Source: Colius striatus (Eukaryota; Chordata; Aves; Coliiformes; Coliidae). Taken from it: a stretch of DNA of 64,000 nt. The stretch covers positions 57,127,367-57,191,366 of the forward strand of contig NC_084760.1 in assembly GCF_028858725.1 (NCBI RefSeq), given 5' to 3'. Below are positions 1 through 11,079 of this stretch, piece after piece. Made by a program: the position numbers and the translations under genes. The notes under the pieces were generated by a model. That model did no database searches. It was not told the origin of the DNA and saw nothing but the letters and a program-made list of their open reading frames with translations. Numbering within the stretch: the first letter of the stretch is position 1; each line of letters starts with the position of its first letter.

Positions 1-1483
1 CAGCATGCTCTGAGCATCTGCCCTAGTGTTATTTGATTGTTTACCAAGGACATTTCTTAGTGAGGATTGTTTTTCTGTATCACCACTAAATGATTCAAAA
101 TAAGCCACCCACTGTGCTTTTATGAGCAGTTCTCTATAAATTGAAGAATAAGTGCTTTGTTAAGGAGAAATACAATCGAGATGTAAAGAATGCTATTTCC
201 CTAACAAGCCAGGTCATGTTAGTGTAATACTTGTTTTCTTAGTGATTATATATATGATTTCCTTCCTGAAAAAGACTTGAAGAAACAGGCTGGTTTAGGA
301 TTTAACGGGCAACTAAACATTCTTTGCTTTTGGTGAAATAATCAGATATTTCCTCCCCTGGAATGCTGAAGAGAAAAGACTTCAGGTTACAAAATGAAAA
401 TTTTGGTTAAACAGGGGGAGTGTGTCAGAGGGCTGGCTAAAGAATTCTACTGTCCCATTAAGATGCAGTTTTGTTTACACGATCCAGACCCACCAATATG
501 AGGACTCTGTCCTGCCCCTAGATTTGAACACGTCATTGTCGTGAGAAAGGCAGGTTTTAGAAATGGTAGTGCACTTCCATGCATTGAAGCAGTACAGTCC
601 AATTTTGGAATATTACTAACTGAGTAATACTACTCAATTTAGTTACTGCTTTTCCCTTTTTTAATAGATTAAAGAATTAAACAAAAAGAAAGCCAAGTGG
701 TTTTCTTTCAAAAGCATTACTAAATCTTAATCCTGCACAGAAGTTTCACAGTCTAAAACCAACGCTACATACAGCAAGCCTGTAACACACTGCACGTGAG
801 CTTTTCACGCTTCCCTTCTGTGTGGTCTGCTACAGCCATAAATAGAGTTCTTACTGGTAATGCTGTGAAATAATTTGGAAGTCTTTAACAGCGTAACGCT
901 TTGAAGATACCAGGAATATCTAATAGTGTTTGCTCTTGTAAATGGTGACAGACCACTTAATAGTTACAAAAAAAACCCCCACCCCAAACCAACCAAGTTC
1001 AACATTTTACATACATTTCACTATTGCTACCTACAACTTACTCCATTATATTATCCTTGTCAGAGCATATCTAAACACCGTGGTCTATATTTGAAACAGT
1101 GTTGTTCAATCGGAATTCTGTGACCCTTGAAACTATGAATATTGAATATATGTAATGCAATGTTATCACAATATTTTCAATAAAGGAATTTATGCATTCA
1201 GCAACTTTTCACAGATTTTCTCTTTTATTCAGAAATTTTAGTACAATTTAAAGATGAAAGGATGCAGCTTGGGTTACAGGTTATACTGACAGATACCCAT
1301 GCCTTCCCTTCAGAAAGAGAATTCCAGAAATAAAATATTTTACAAGAATGCCTAAGAAGGTGGATTTTTTTGTGTATGTGGTATGGCATCTCCTAAAATA
1401 AAGCTGTGTTTTCAGTTCACTCGAAGACAGAGTGTGACAAAGCGCTAAGAAATACCAATATACTGTTAAACAATTGACCTAGT
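1..1483 (+). other. Intergenic or possible 3' UTR of an upstream gene (NCOA7 by synteny)
   Basis: No coding exon is recognised. The sequence is AT-rich and unique-looking. A canonical AATAAA lies at 1179-1184, with further AATAAA-like signals near 1331 and 1397. In vertebrates NCOA7 lies upstream of HINT3 on the same strand, so this could be the tail of its 3' UTR. That rests on gene order only; no NCOA7 coding sequence is visible here. Confidence 0.3.
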
Positions 1484-1738
1484 AGCCTCAAGTTGCGCCA
1501 GGAGAGGTTTAGATTGGAGACTAGGAAGAACTTTGTGAAAAAGGAGGAGGGTTTTGTTAGGCACAGGCTGCCCAGGGATATGGTGGAGTCCCCATCTCTG
1601 GAGATATTTAAAAGACATGTAGATGAGGTGCTAAGGGATATGGTTTAGTGATGGGCTGGGCAGTGTGAGGTTAATGGTTGGACTTGATGATCATAAAGGT
1701 CTTTTATAACTGAAAGGATTCTATGATTCTGTGATTCT
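1484..1738 (+). repeat. CR1 LINE, 3' end fragment
   Basis: Typical CR1 3' UTR text: 'ggcacaggctgcccaggga', 'tggtggagtccccatctctgg', a 'ggttggacttgatgatc' block and the terminal ATTCTATGATTCTGTGATTCT-type octamer repeats at about 1719-1738. The 3' terminus is to the right, so the copy is on the + strand. It is 5'-truncated, as most CR1 copies are. Confidence 0.9.
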
Positions 1739-2689
1739 AACTGCTTCTCTCAGCAGTAGTGAATGACGTGTATTCCTTCATCTTTTTTGGCTAACCTTTT
1801 CCTGAAAGTCCAAAGCCTGTATTCATCATTTTTTGCATACTACCTTTTTATGTTGCTGAAGTGTTCATCGTGTATTTTTCTAAGTGTTTTTCTAAGACAC
1901 ACAATGTCTTAAAAATACTCGGTTCTTGGTTTTTAGTGATCTTATGGTATAAAGGCGTTCAGAAAAAATGAACTGCAGTTACACATGGAAGGAAACAATA
2001 TACTGTCTGTGAACCTTGCTTTGAGTGAAATGGCAGTAAGAATTTCCATAATGTAAAGTAAAAGGAAAAGTCTGGTCACTGGTAGCTTTTCTGTCAGAGG
2101 GAGAGGACCAGCTTGTAATTGCAACATGAAACATATGTAGTTTAGTGGCACTTGGAGAATGATTTATGATTCAGGACAGCATTGAAATGCTTATTCTCTG
2201 TAAGTCTTGTAAGCACCCAGATAAGTGTGAATGTTCGTTTTGGTTCTGGTTTCAGTGCTGCAGTTTGTACACCAGATGTTTTGTAACAAGCTGGCTTGAG
2301 AGTGAAGTAAAATTCAGTTACTTTGAGAATAATCCTTGTATGTAAACTTTAAAGATTTCACCTGCCTATTTTTATCAGACAAAAAGGAGCAGGTTAGCTC
2401 ATTGTAAAGGATAGTGTCACAGCTTGCATGGACTGAAAGAAATGCATTTTTTAAAAAACATCATGCTAAATGTTGCATCTCATTTACCTCTTTAAACACT
2501 GGGGCCTGTTATCTGTGGCATGAGTGCTTTTATGCCATTTGGGCCACACAAAGAAGGTGAACGTTGAAATTCTGTGGTCAAGGATTCTGCAGCTCAGCAA
2601 CTCTGGTCTAACGAAAAGTGCAAGGAATTGAAAATACAAATTATCAAGAAAACATTTTTAGAAACTGAATGTTAACTACTACATGATGT
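1739..2689. other. Intergenic, no feature seen
   Basis: AT-rich unique sequence between two CR1 fragments. No exon, RNA gene or clear repeat was recognised; the short open frames on both strands look like chance. Confidence 0.5.
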
Positions 2690-2905
2690 TAGCTTTGAAA
2701 GCAGCTGATATGATGAGGGTGGTGAAACTGGGAATGAGATGCCTGAAGAGGCAGTAGATGCCCCCTTCTTGGAAACATTGAAAGTCATGTTGGATGGAGC
2801 TCAGAGCAACTTGATCTAATTGGGAGGTGTGCCTGTTTGTTGCAGTGGGGATTGATCTTTGGCCTTTAAAGGTCACTTCCAGCCTAAACTATTGCTGTGA
2901 ATTGA
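2690..2905 (+). repeat. Degraded CR1 LINE fragment
   Basis: Diverged but recognisable CR1 3' region: 'aaagtcatgttggatggagct', then 'gagcaacttgatctaattgg' and 'cctttaaaggtcacttccagcc'. The terminal octamers are eroded. It is older than the copy at 1484-1738. Confidence 0.7.
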
Positions 2906-3119
2906 GGTCAGATTGCATTACCTTAATTTTATTCCTTTTTTTTTTTTTTCCTTAGTAAAAGCTTGTGGTGAGCAGACACGGTGTTGTTACCGGTGCTTCA
3001 GGGATGAGGTACAGCATGCGCCTGGGGCTGTGCTTCCACCCACTGTGGCAATGTAGTATTTCATTTGAGCCTGCCCTTCCCAGGAGTGAGGCTCAGACGG
3101 GGTACTCTCCAACCGCAGC

Positions 3120-3740
3120 TCCGTAACAGTTAATTAAAGCCCGCGGGGGGGTTTTAGCGGGGAGGAGGGTCCGTCCCTTGCAGAGGAGCACCGGCGGGAA
3201 CGCGGAGCTTCCCGCGCCCTGCGGCGCGGAGCCGGGCGGCGCGCTGACGTGTCCGCCTGAGGGCGGCCTCCGGGTCGCGCTCCGCCATTGGCGCTCGCTG
3301 CGGGAGAGAGAGGCCACGCCCCGCCCCCGCCCGCACGCGCTGCCGCCAGGCGCCGGCAGGGGGCGCGCGGGGCGGCCGGCGGCGGCGCCAGAGACCATGG
3401 CGGGGGAGGAGGCCGAGGTCGCCCGCGCCGCCGACAAGGAGCGAGAAGCCGCGGACGGCGGGTACGACGGCAAGTGCGTGTTCTGCAGGATCGCCCGCCG
3501 CGAGGAGCCGGGCACGGCGCTCTTCCCATGCCAGGTGCGTGAGGGGTGCCCCGGCCGCGCTGTCCCGCACGCGCAGCGAGGCCGGGCGGGTGCGAGCCCT
3601 GGCCGGGGTGAGGGCTGCCGTGAGGGTGCCGGGGCCTGCGGCGCGGACCGGGCTCCGGAGGGCAGCGGGGTGCCGAGGGGTGGGCGCGGGGGTGACAGAG
3701 CAAACCCAGCAGCCGTGCGTGTGCCCGCTGGCTCAGGCGG
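3120..3740 (+). promoter_or_regulatory. CpG-island promoter of HINT3
   Basis: GC and CpG content jump sharply against AT-rich flanks. The island holds a CRE-like TGACGT (about 3245), an inverted CCAAT box (ATTGG, 3287-3291) and GC boxes (about 3318-3332), followed by the HINT3 start codon. No TATA box is seen, as usual for a housekeeping CpG promoter. The transcription start cannot be fixed from sequence alone. Long open frames on both strands in the island are GC-driven artefacts. Confidence 0.8.
3397..3534 (+). CDS. HINT3: HINT3 coding exon 1
   Basis: 46 codons, from the ATG in the CpG island to donor CAG|GTGCGT. It encodes the acidic, Ala-rich N-terminus and the start of the HIT fold ([14 protein letters not shown]). 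It ends in phase 0. Confidence 0.95.
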
Positions 3741-6700
3741 GGCCTGCGCCGGCTGCCGGCGAGGGGTGGTGCTTGGAAAGGCTTGTAGTGGGTTTGTGGA
3801 GTCTGCGGGGTCCTCGGCCCTGTCGTGGAGATGGGAGTGAGGCATCGTTGCCAGCCTTAATAGCAGACCTTGCTACCCTTAAGCGCTGGCACAACAGCTA
3901 AAACCTTAAAGCTGCAGAATCTGGACAGCAGAAGGTCAAATGAGGACACAAATCTAGCTTACAAGTCTTTCTGTAGGCTGGCCCCAAAAGTCTTAAGATT
4001 TTTTCGAGCTGGTTGATCCAAATAGGACATTAAGTATCATAAGGGTATGGGTAAGATGGACTTTGTTACCTACTCTTTGCTAATATATTAATTTAAGTCA
4101 ATTTATGCTTGCTTCATTTTTTAGTATGAAGACCTTGTTTGCTTTAGAGATATCAGACCTGGTGCCCCCCACCACTATCTGGTGGTGCCAGTGGAGCACA
4201 TGGGAAACTGCAAAACACTGAAGAGGGAGCACATACCCATAGGTAAGGCTGGAAACGTGTGCTTAACCAAAAGGAAAATAACTTTGCTCAGCCTTAAATG
4301 GTGTGTTGACAAGTAAATTAGGCCTTTGAGCACCATTTGGTGGAACACATTTTTTTTCCGCAATTCTAGAAAAGCATTGCAGTGTGCACAAAATGTCATT
4401 TGTTTTCCTGGAGTGTAGGTGCCTTTGCACTTTGTTGGAAATGCAGCTTTATTTTTAAAGCATTTATGTGGTGCTTCATTGAGTTTTCTTAGATACGTGA
4501 TCAGGGGACTGGAACATCTTTCATATGAGGAAAGGCTGCGGGAACTGGGGCTGTTTAGTCTAGAAAAGAGGAGACTGAGGGCAGATCTTATTGATATTTA
4601 CAAATATCTAAATGGTGGGTGTCAGGAAGTTAGGACATCCCTTTTTTTATGGTATCTAGCAACAGGATAAGGAGTAATGGGATGAAGCTGGAACACAAAA
4701 AGTTCCACTTAAACACAAGAAAAGCTATTTTACTGTGAGGATGATGGAGCAGTGGCACAGGCTGCCCAGGCAGGGTGTGGAGTCTTGGAGGTCTTCAAGA
4801 CCTGCCTGGACATGTTCCTGTGTGACCCAATCGAGGTGGACCTGCTTTTGCCAGGGAGTTTGAACTAGATGATCTCTAAAGGTCCCTTCCAACCCCTACC
4901 ATTCTGTGATTCTATGATACGCAATTTTAAATGATATGTCTTATGTAGTAAGGGCTGTATTGTCTTTCAGGGGAAAAGGAGGTGAGAGAAGAAAGAGGGA
5001 AATGATGTTCCAATAAACTTCAGTAATTTTTGTAAAAGATGCAGGGATTCTAAAATAGTGAAGTTATGATTTATTGTTGATAGGCTTTTTTGTTTTCTCT
5101 TAATAAAACATTGTTCTGGCATTTCTTCCACAAGAAATGACCTAGCTAACTGTGTTGAGTAACTGAATAAACTATAGCCACACATGCAAGAAGAGATACC
5201 ACCTTAGGGAAATTTACAAGTGATGCAATAAAAGAGTTACAGTTGCATGTTGCAAATACCGCATCACTGTATTTATCTTCTAAACATAGTTTTCCCCAGA
5301 AACAAGTTTTTACTGTGTTTGGCTTCAAGATAATTCCTTATACTGTTGCCTTCAGATTTTGTGTTAGGGTTACTTCTTTCCTCAGTGACACAGCAATGAA
5401 ACTTTGTCCTAGTAATAAGTAGAAACTGACTCTTGTGTTCTATTTTAATTTGTGCAGCATCTCTGAAACTTCCTTTGGCCAGTCTGCACAAGACCTAGAG
5501 ATCAAAGTCCTGTACCTGTGTAGAGATATAACACTGGGATTAGTGTAAACATCATAATGCTGACCCGTCAGTCATTTGTTAGAGTTTTTTATAACGGTCT
5601 GGTGATAGCATAGCCATGGCCAAAGTTCTCGGGATAATACCACACTTAAAAGCATCATTAGTGTGGAAATTTGCCACAGTTGGCAATTTTCATGTTGGTC
5701 ATTGCACAAGACTGTCTTGACAATCTTTGTTCCATTACAGGTAGCTACAGTATTTATATTTTGAAACACCCGTGTTTGTGATCTCTGCATAATCAGTTTG
5801 TGGAAGTCGGTGTTCTGAAGAATACCTTTTTTTGATTCTTTGATGATGTACAATGTGTGAAATACTACTTAAACATTAAATGAAATGTCTTTGTGTTTAA
5901 TAGTGAAGAGGATGATGGAAGTTGGCAAAGCTGTTCTCCAGAGAAACAATTTTAGTGATTTGAATGACATACGGTATGTAATGGAAACCTTCTGTGTTTA
6001 TTGAATATGGTTTTTGCTTTTCTGAACGCTATTTTAGAGATGGTAGCAACAACTAGTGTGTGAGTTTTTTGAAGAAATTTGGTCTGCATTCACTCATCGC
6101 ATGACTTCCCAAGTAGAATGTGCTGCATTGAGTTATAAACTTCTTTTTTCTGATGAATTTCCAGCACAGATTGTGTTCAGGCTCTGAGATCCTTTCTAGA
6201 CCACATATTGGGACAAGAAGGGCACTTCAAACAGCTAAAAGGCTGCTATTTAATTATGTGCAGAAAATACACTCTAAATCCTAGATTCCAAAAGAGTGGT
6301 AAACTTGGTCTGAATCAAGTGGGCACTGTGTTGTGTTCCAGTCACACCTACTTTTCAGCGCTAGTAGTCACACCTACTAGATTTCAGTGCTATGTAGCTT
6401 AAGCCAATGTCTTTGGGAGGCAAAGTTTATTGTACCATAATTGAAACAGTGTTGAGTGGGTTGAGGGAGGTTCTCCTCCCCCTCTATTCTGCCCTGGTGA
6501 GGCCTTATCTGGAGTCCTGTGTCCAGTTCTGGGCTTCTCAGCTCAAGAGGGACAGGGAACTTCTGGAGAGAGTCCAGTGCAGGGCTACCAAGATGATCAC
6601 GGGACTGGAGCACCTTCCTTATGAGGAAAGGCTGCAGGATCTGGGACTGTTCAGTCTGGAGAAGAGACTGAGGGGGGATCTTATTAATGCTTACAAGTAT

Positions 6701-9301
6701 TTAAAAAGTGTATGTCAAGGGGATGGGGTAAGACTTTTTTCAGTAGTGTCCAGTGATGGGATTAGGGGTAATGGACAAAAGTTGGAACACAAAAAGTTCC
6801 ACTTAAGGAAAAACTTCTTTCCTGTGAGGGAGCCCTGGCACACGCTGCCCAGGGAGGATGTGGAGTCTCCTTCTCTCGAGGCTTTCAAAACCCACTTGGA
6901 CACATTCCTGAGTGACCTGATCTAGGTGGACCTGCGTGAGCAGGAGAGTTGGACTTAGATGGTCTTTACAGGTCCCTTCCAACCACTACCATTCTGTGAG
7001 TATAGGGAACTGGGCCTTCAAGATTAAAACAAGTAGAAGTATTCATCTGGTGACAGTTGGCTTCCCAGCCAAAATCTAGATGTGGTACGTTTAAGATACA
7101 TTTCATGTTTTAAACCCTCCTCTGTAAAAAAATGCATCTTCAATAAAGAGATGTGAAGGAGGACAGTAACCTTTTGAAAAGGTTCGTGAGAGCATAAGGA
7201 AAGGAAGAGGTGTATTTTTGTTCCTGCCTTTTACATACAAGAAAAATGTGATGAGTTGTTAAATCAGTTGATTGTGTTAAATAACTTGCAGTGTTCCACT
7301 TCTTCCTCAATTAACATCACTACTGGTTTTTTACTTGTTTTCCTTTTCTGAAGAATGGGTTTTCACTGGCCCCCGTTCTGCACAATATCTCATTTGCATC
7401 TTCACGTCCTGGCCCCAGCCAGCCAGTTGGGCTTCTTATCCAGACTCGTGTACAGAATCAATTCCTACTGGTTTATCACGGTAAGTGTAATGCAGATGAG
7501 CTTTTTGGTGGGTTTTCAACTGGAAGCTGAAGATGTGATGTCTAACATTTTAACCATGTCCATAAATTCTTTCAGCAATTATTTTTTACATTACTGTAAT
7601 TGGTAATTATGTGTATTTTGCATTAACTGTCTGGGAAAATATACTGGTAAAACCCTCCATATTTATGCTTATTAAGGGGAGAGGAGTGCCAATAACATCA
7701 ACAGCAAACGGTAGAGTAGTTCTGGATCTAATATATAACTCAGGTTATTGTGATGTGCTTCTGAGGACTCTTTGAAAGTATTTGTTCTTTGGTTTCAAAG
7801 GATATACTCAAGTGTGATGGCCTGTATTGTTCACACTCTGGTTCATCTAATTTATCTGAAAAACATATCTGCCTAATGATTGCTTGTGTTGTTTCCTGGG
7901 GTTTTTCTTATCATCTTTGGGCTAAAATAAGTGCCTACTTTTTGTACAAAAAACAGTCTTTGTGCTGATTTATGTCAGTAGAGATAAGCAGTGAGACTGA
8001 ACTGGCACTGACTAAATCACTGAAAAATATCTCTCTAGAGGGCTAAAGCTCACTGCTTTGATGCAGCAGAGAACCTGTCCTTGCAATTAGATACTGAAAG
8101 ATACTGAATCTCATCTAAAAAATATAGACAGCCTTTTACAGAGAAGACACTTGTCACAGCAGTACCTCGCTGGAGATCTCACCTAGCTCAAAAAAAACAG
8201 ACATGTCTCTAATATATTGTAGAGCATGACACAGATATTTGGTCCTCAAATAAGTGCAGCTATGTGGTTTCACATGCTTACTATCTTGGATTAGCTCAGA
8301 GACATCTCCACCAAATGTAGTTATCCAATATGGATGCACTCTAAAAGATACTTTGCCCTGTTGTCCAATTGGAAAATTTTCTTGAATTGGTTTTGGTTTG
8401 TTTTTTTTTAATTATCATGACTTTCATGTGATACTTGTTTAAGAACACAAACCAAGATTCAGATAACTTCAGTTCCTTTATCTAGCGTTATTTGCAACTA
8501 AACTGCAAGAGCTACTGAAGTCCTGTGAAGTCGTTCCTACCCTAAGTAGTTTTTCACCTTTTAACGTGGTTCCTTTGGAGGTCTTAATAAAACCTCAGGC
8601 ACTAGTTCAAATTAATTAATCAGGATTGCCAATAAAAAGGGCTGACAGTAAACCCATTTTTTTTCAGAAGTGCCTATGTTCATCCAATTTAGCTTGGTAG
8701 AGCAACATTGGCAAACTTCTTTCTGCTCTGAGCCTTCCTGAGGACTGTGTGGGCTGGTGCTGGTATACACACAAAGTACAGCTGTCCCAGGTATGCCTTA
8801 GAAAAAGTAGGTGTGAGGGTATGTCTCGTGACATGATCCATGTATGTGAATGTATTCCATCCCTCAGCAACACATGTGCCTGGTGTGCAGATGCTGGGTG
8901 ACAAGAGGCTACAACACGCTCTTCTACAGCATCTCCTAGAGAATTCCAGGTCTCATAGCTTGGTTGTTCTGAGCACTGCTGTTTTCTGAGGTCTTTAAAA
9001 CCACACTGCTGTATCTGCTCTTTATTTGTCCAAACATCCTCTGGCTTTCATAGGTTGTGTTTCCTTTTCTGATCACCTAATGGGACTTGGATGGAAACTG
9101 CGCAAAAGAGTCTGCTGTTGAAAACAACCATTGAATTCTGCCTCTGTTGTATGCTTTGTAAAAAGGAAAAGTAAATGCCTCATCAGTGTCACTCACTGGA
9201 ATTTTCAGGAAGGTCCACGGTGTGGTTAATGTATTGCTTTCTCTCTTTCATAGGCTGAGCAACTGATTGAGCGACTGCAAGCTGAAAATGCTGCCAGCTG
9301 A
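3397..9301 (+). CDS. HINT3: HINT3, histidine triad nucleotide-binding protein 3 (five exons, 166 aa)
   Basis: HIT-superfamily hydrolase; family members cleave adenosine phosphoramidates and aminoacyl-adenylates. Coding exons are 3397-3534, 4125-4242, 5904-5973, 7354-7480 and 9254-9301. They sum to 501 nt with frame kept at every GT-AG junction. Seen in the protein: CVFCRI near residues 27-32, HHYLVVP in exon 2, and the histidine triad H122-L-H124-L-H126, whose middle His is the nucleophile in the family. The C-terminus holds NSYWFIT. Human HINT3 is 182 aa, so this copy is about 16 aa shorter at the N-terminus. The chosen ATG has a good context (gagaccATGG) and is the first in-frame ATG in the CpG island. 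All catalytic residues are present, so it is judged functional. HINT1 and HINT2 are excluded by the N-terminus and by the synteny with TRMT11. Confidence 0.97.
3535..4124 (+). other. HINT3 intron 1
   Basis: 590-bp intron. The first ~200 bp belong to the CpG island and the rest is AT-rich. Acceptor is TTTTTTAG at 4117-4124. No repeat recognised. Confidence 0.85.
4125..4242 (+). CDS. HINT3: HINT3 coding exon 2
   Basis: Starts [20 protein letters not shown], the conserved HIT-fold strand and HHYLVVP segment. It ends in phase 1 at donor ATAG|GTAAGG. Confidence 0.95.
4497..4918 (+). repeat. CR1 LINE fragment in HINT3 intron 2
   Basis: About 420 bp of CR1 3' region. It runs from 'ggactggaacatctttcatat' (RT C-terminal end) through 'gtggcacaggctgcccagg' to 'ccattctgtgattctatgat'. 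Sense orientation relative to HINT3, and moderately diverged. Intron 2 (4243-5903) holds nothing else that I recognise. Confidence 0.9.
4919..5903 (+). other. Rest of HINT3 intron 2
   Basis: AT-rich unique intronic sequence with no recognised element. It ends at acceptor TTTAATAG (5896-5903). Confidence 0.8.
5904..5973 (+). CDS. HINT3: HINT3 coding exon 3
   Basis: 70-nt exon encoding [19 protein letters not shown] and following residues, the helix before the HIT motif. It enters in phase 1 and leaves in phase 2 at donor CG|GTATGT. Confidence 0.95.
6341..6396 (+). repeat. Imperfect short tandem duplication
   Basis: Two diverged copies of a 26-30-nt unit beginning GTCACACCTAC and containing TTTCAGYGCTA, at 6341-6366 and 6367-6396, in HINT3 intron 3 next to a CR1 insertion. 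Confidence 0.6.
6455..7002 (+). repeat. CR1 LINE fragment in HINT3 intron 3
   Basis: About 550 bp of CR1, starting in the end of the reverse-transcriptase ORF ('ctattctgccctggtgaggc') and running to the 3' end ('ggtcccttccaaccactacc'). One strand stays open for 172 codons (6407-6925), but this is repeat, not a host gene. It is the least diverged of the CR1 copies in HINT3. Confidence 0.92.
7003..7353 (+). other. End of HINT3 intron 3
   Basis: Unique intronic sequence; the acceptor is TTCTGAAG (7346-7353), pyrimidine-rich upstream. No element recognised. Confidence 0.75.
7354..7480 (+). CDS. HINT3: HINT3 coding exon 4 (HIT motif)
   Basis: Completes the split Arg109, then reads [20 protein letters not shown]. 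The HxHxHxx triad (H122, H124, H126) is intact. The exon continues through [18 protein letters not shown] and ends in phase 0 at donor ACG|GTAAGT. Confidence 0.97.
7481..9253 (+). other. HINT3 intron 4
   Basis: 1.77-kb AT-rich intron with no recognised repeat or exon. Acceptor is TTTCATAG (9246-9253). Confidence 0.85.
9254..9301 (+). CDS. HINT3: HINT3 coding exon 5 (terminal)
   Basis: Encodes [15 protein letters not shown] and TGA. This is an amphipathic C-terminal tail, matching the place where human HINT3 ends after its ITADHLIEKL segment. Confidence 0.93.
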   Translation, partial: AEQLIERLQAENAAS

Positions 9302-9911
9302 AAGCACTCTCTTAGCCTTCTGTTGCTAGTCAGTTTGTTCTTTGAACTCTGATTTAAGGGTGCACAGTTTGACATTGCCAATAATACACCAGGATAAAAA
9401 AAGCCTTAGTTCCTTATGAGGAAATCCACATAGAATTTGTAGCTGCCAACCCAGTTCTCCCATTTGGATATTTGAGTCTGCATACCTCTCTGACAATGAG
9501 GCAATGTACTTCAGTTCTAAATTTATGTTTGTGTGCGTATACATACATAATCCACACAGAGAGATATGCACACACGCGGAGAACTTTTCCTAGTAGAAGG
9601 CAGGCTGTAGCAGCAGAATGTATACCAACTAAAGCAACAGGTTACTACTAACAGCACAGACTGGGTACCAAAGGGAATGTCTGTTGCAGAATCAAGCTTT
9701 TATTTAAAAGATCTGCATTGTTCTGGAATTCAAACATTTATGTTTCCATCTGTATTTGTGTAATATGATACTTACGCCTACTTATTAGTAGGTACGTTGC
9801 TGAAAGTACACTACTAATTTTCTGGTGCTAAATTACTTAATATATTCACCCATCTTACTTGCATGACAATGACATAGTAAATAATACAATAGGTGCCCAA
9901 GATGTGATAAT

Positions 9912-9971
9912 GAGATATATATAGAGAGAGAGAGAATATACTTTAAATGTGTGTGTCGGTGTTTGTGTGTT
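9912..9971. repeat. TA/GA then GT simple-repeat stretch
   Basis: GATATATATAGAGAGAGAG is followed by a GTGTGTGTCGGTGTTTGTGTG stretch, within the presumed HINT3 3' UTR. Low-complexity microsatellite. Confidence 0.8.
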
Positions 9972-11031
9972 GGACTTTTGAAATTTGTTTCCCTCTTACG
10001 TGCACAATATTTTAAGTTAGTTACTGTCTGTTTAAAAAGGCTGAAGAGTTCAGAGGAATTGATTTAATATACTGCTCTTTGGCACAGTGGTAGGAAAGAA
10101 AATCCAAATTTTTATATGGTTCTGATACTGTCCTCACTGGACGTCCCCTGGAGATTACTAATGCCGTGGCTAAATTTGATTTAAAAATGAAGTCATGAGA
10201 GCAACGTGTCTTTAGTGCAGCGAGTATGTGGCAGGCTTGCATAACAGCAATCTGATTTGGATTTGGGAGAGCAGGGACTCAGCCCAAAACTGGCAGATGT
10301 TGGGTTGCATTAAGGAACCTGCTGAGCATTTGCCTTTGCCGTATGACACTAGTCAGTGATGGTAGCATTCTGTTTTTCAGTACCATATTAAGGCAGGCTG
10401 TTTGAGAAGTTAAAGCTCCAGAACACGCGGAGTAGATTTTCTTTCTTTGCAGAGCATGTCTCGTGGTGCTGAACTAACCAAGTGTCCTTGGCTGCGGCAT
10501 TTAGGTGCAGCTGAGGTGGTGGTGGTCTGTTGCACCCACAAGCTTCTTGAACGTCATTTTCTCAGTGTTTTCCACTGATCCAGCACCTTTTGCCTTAGTG
10601 GTACAATGTATTGTAATATTCTTACGGAAAACTACATATAGTACTTCAGAAAGTTCACACCCTATTGAAGAACAATGTTTTCTACCCAGAAGAGTTTACG
10701 CCTCCCTTTTCTGTAAGAGCTTGTCCCTGATGTCTTCTTGTTCTTATTAGTGGGGGCCCACAGCCCTTTAGGGTTTTAATTTATAACATTAGGTAGGAAG
10801 AATGTGAATTAAAGCCACTGAACTGTGCCTACTGTGCAATAGATAGATAGATAAGGAGGTTTGAAATGGCACCTAGCTTTATGAAATATTATCTGTACAT
10901 GAAGATCTTTTGAGAGTTAATACTGTGTATGTGTTCCAATTTGTAATTAATTTATGTAACGGTACTTAAAGTGTGATGTGTAACATTTAAAATACCAACA
11001 TGAACTGTTGTCAAAAAGGATTAATAAGCAG

Positions 11032-11037
11032 AATAAA
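11032..11037 (+). terminator. HINT3: Candidate HINT3 polyadenylation signal
   Basis: Canonical AATAAA 1.73 kb after the stop codon, with a GT-rich element about 45-50 nt downstream. It is the first canonical hexamer I found in the presumed 3' UTR. Confidence 0.55.
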
Positions 11038-11079
11038 AGCTAAACTTGGAATGATCTTCCAGTGCAGTGGAATAGTTGA

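Larger units (their letters stand above)
9302..11060 (+). other. HINT3: Probable HINT3 3' UTR
   Basis: AT-rich sequence after the HINT3 stop with no further exon. It holds a dinucleotide-rich stretch at about 9912-9971 and a GATA run near 10841-10854. The first canonical AATAAA is at 11032-11037, followed within ~60 nt by a G/T-rich stretch. The 3' end is therefore placed near 11050-11060 (inference); a second AATAAA at 11153-11158 is inside an LTR. Confidence 0.6.

Noticed and set aside
3093-3845. Long GC-rich open frames on both strands around HINT3 exon 1
   Set aside because: They are Pro/Arg/Ala-rich products of CpG-island composition, overlap a proven exon and have no domain. Only the frame of HINT3 exon 1 is real.
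6407-6925. 172-codon + strand frame
   Set aside because: It is the C-terminal end of the CR1 reverse-transcriptase ORF plus its 3' UTR, not a host gene.
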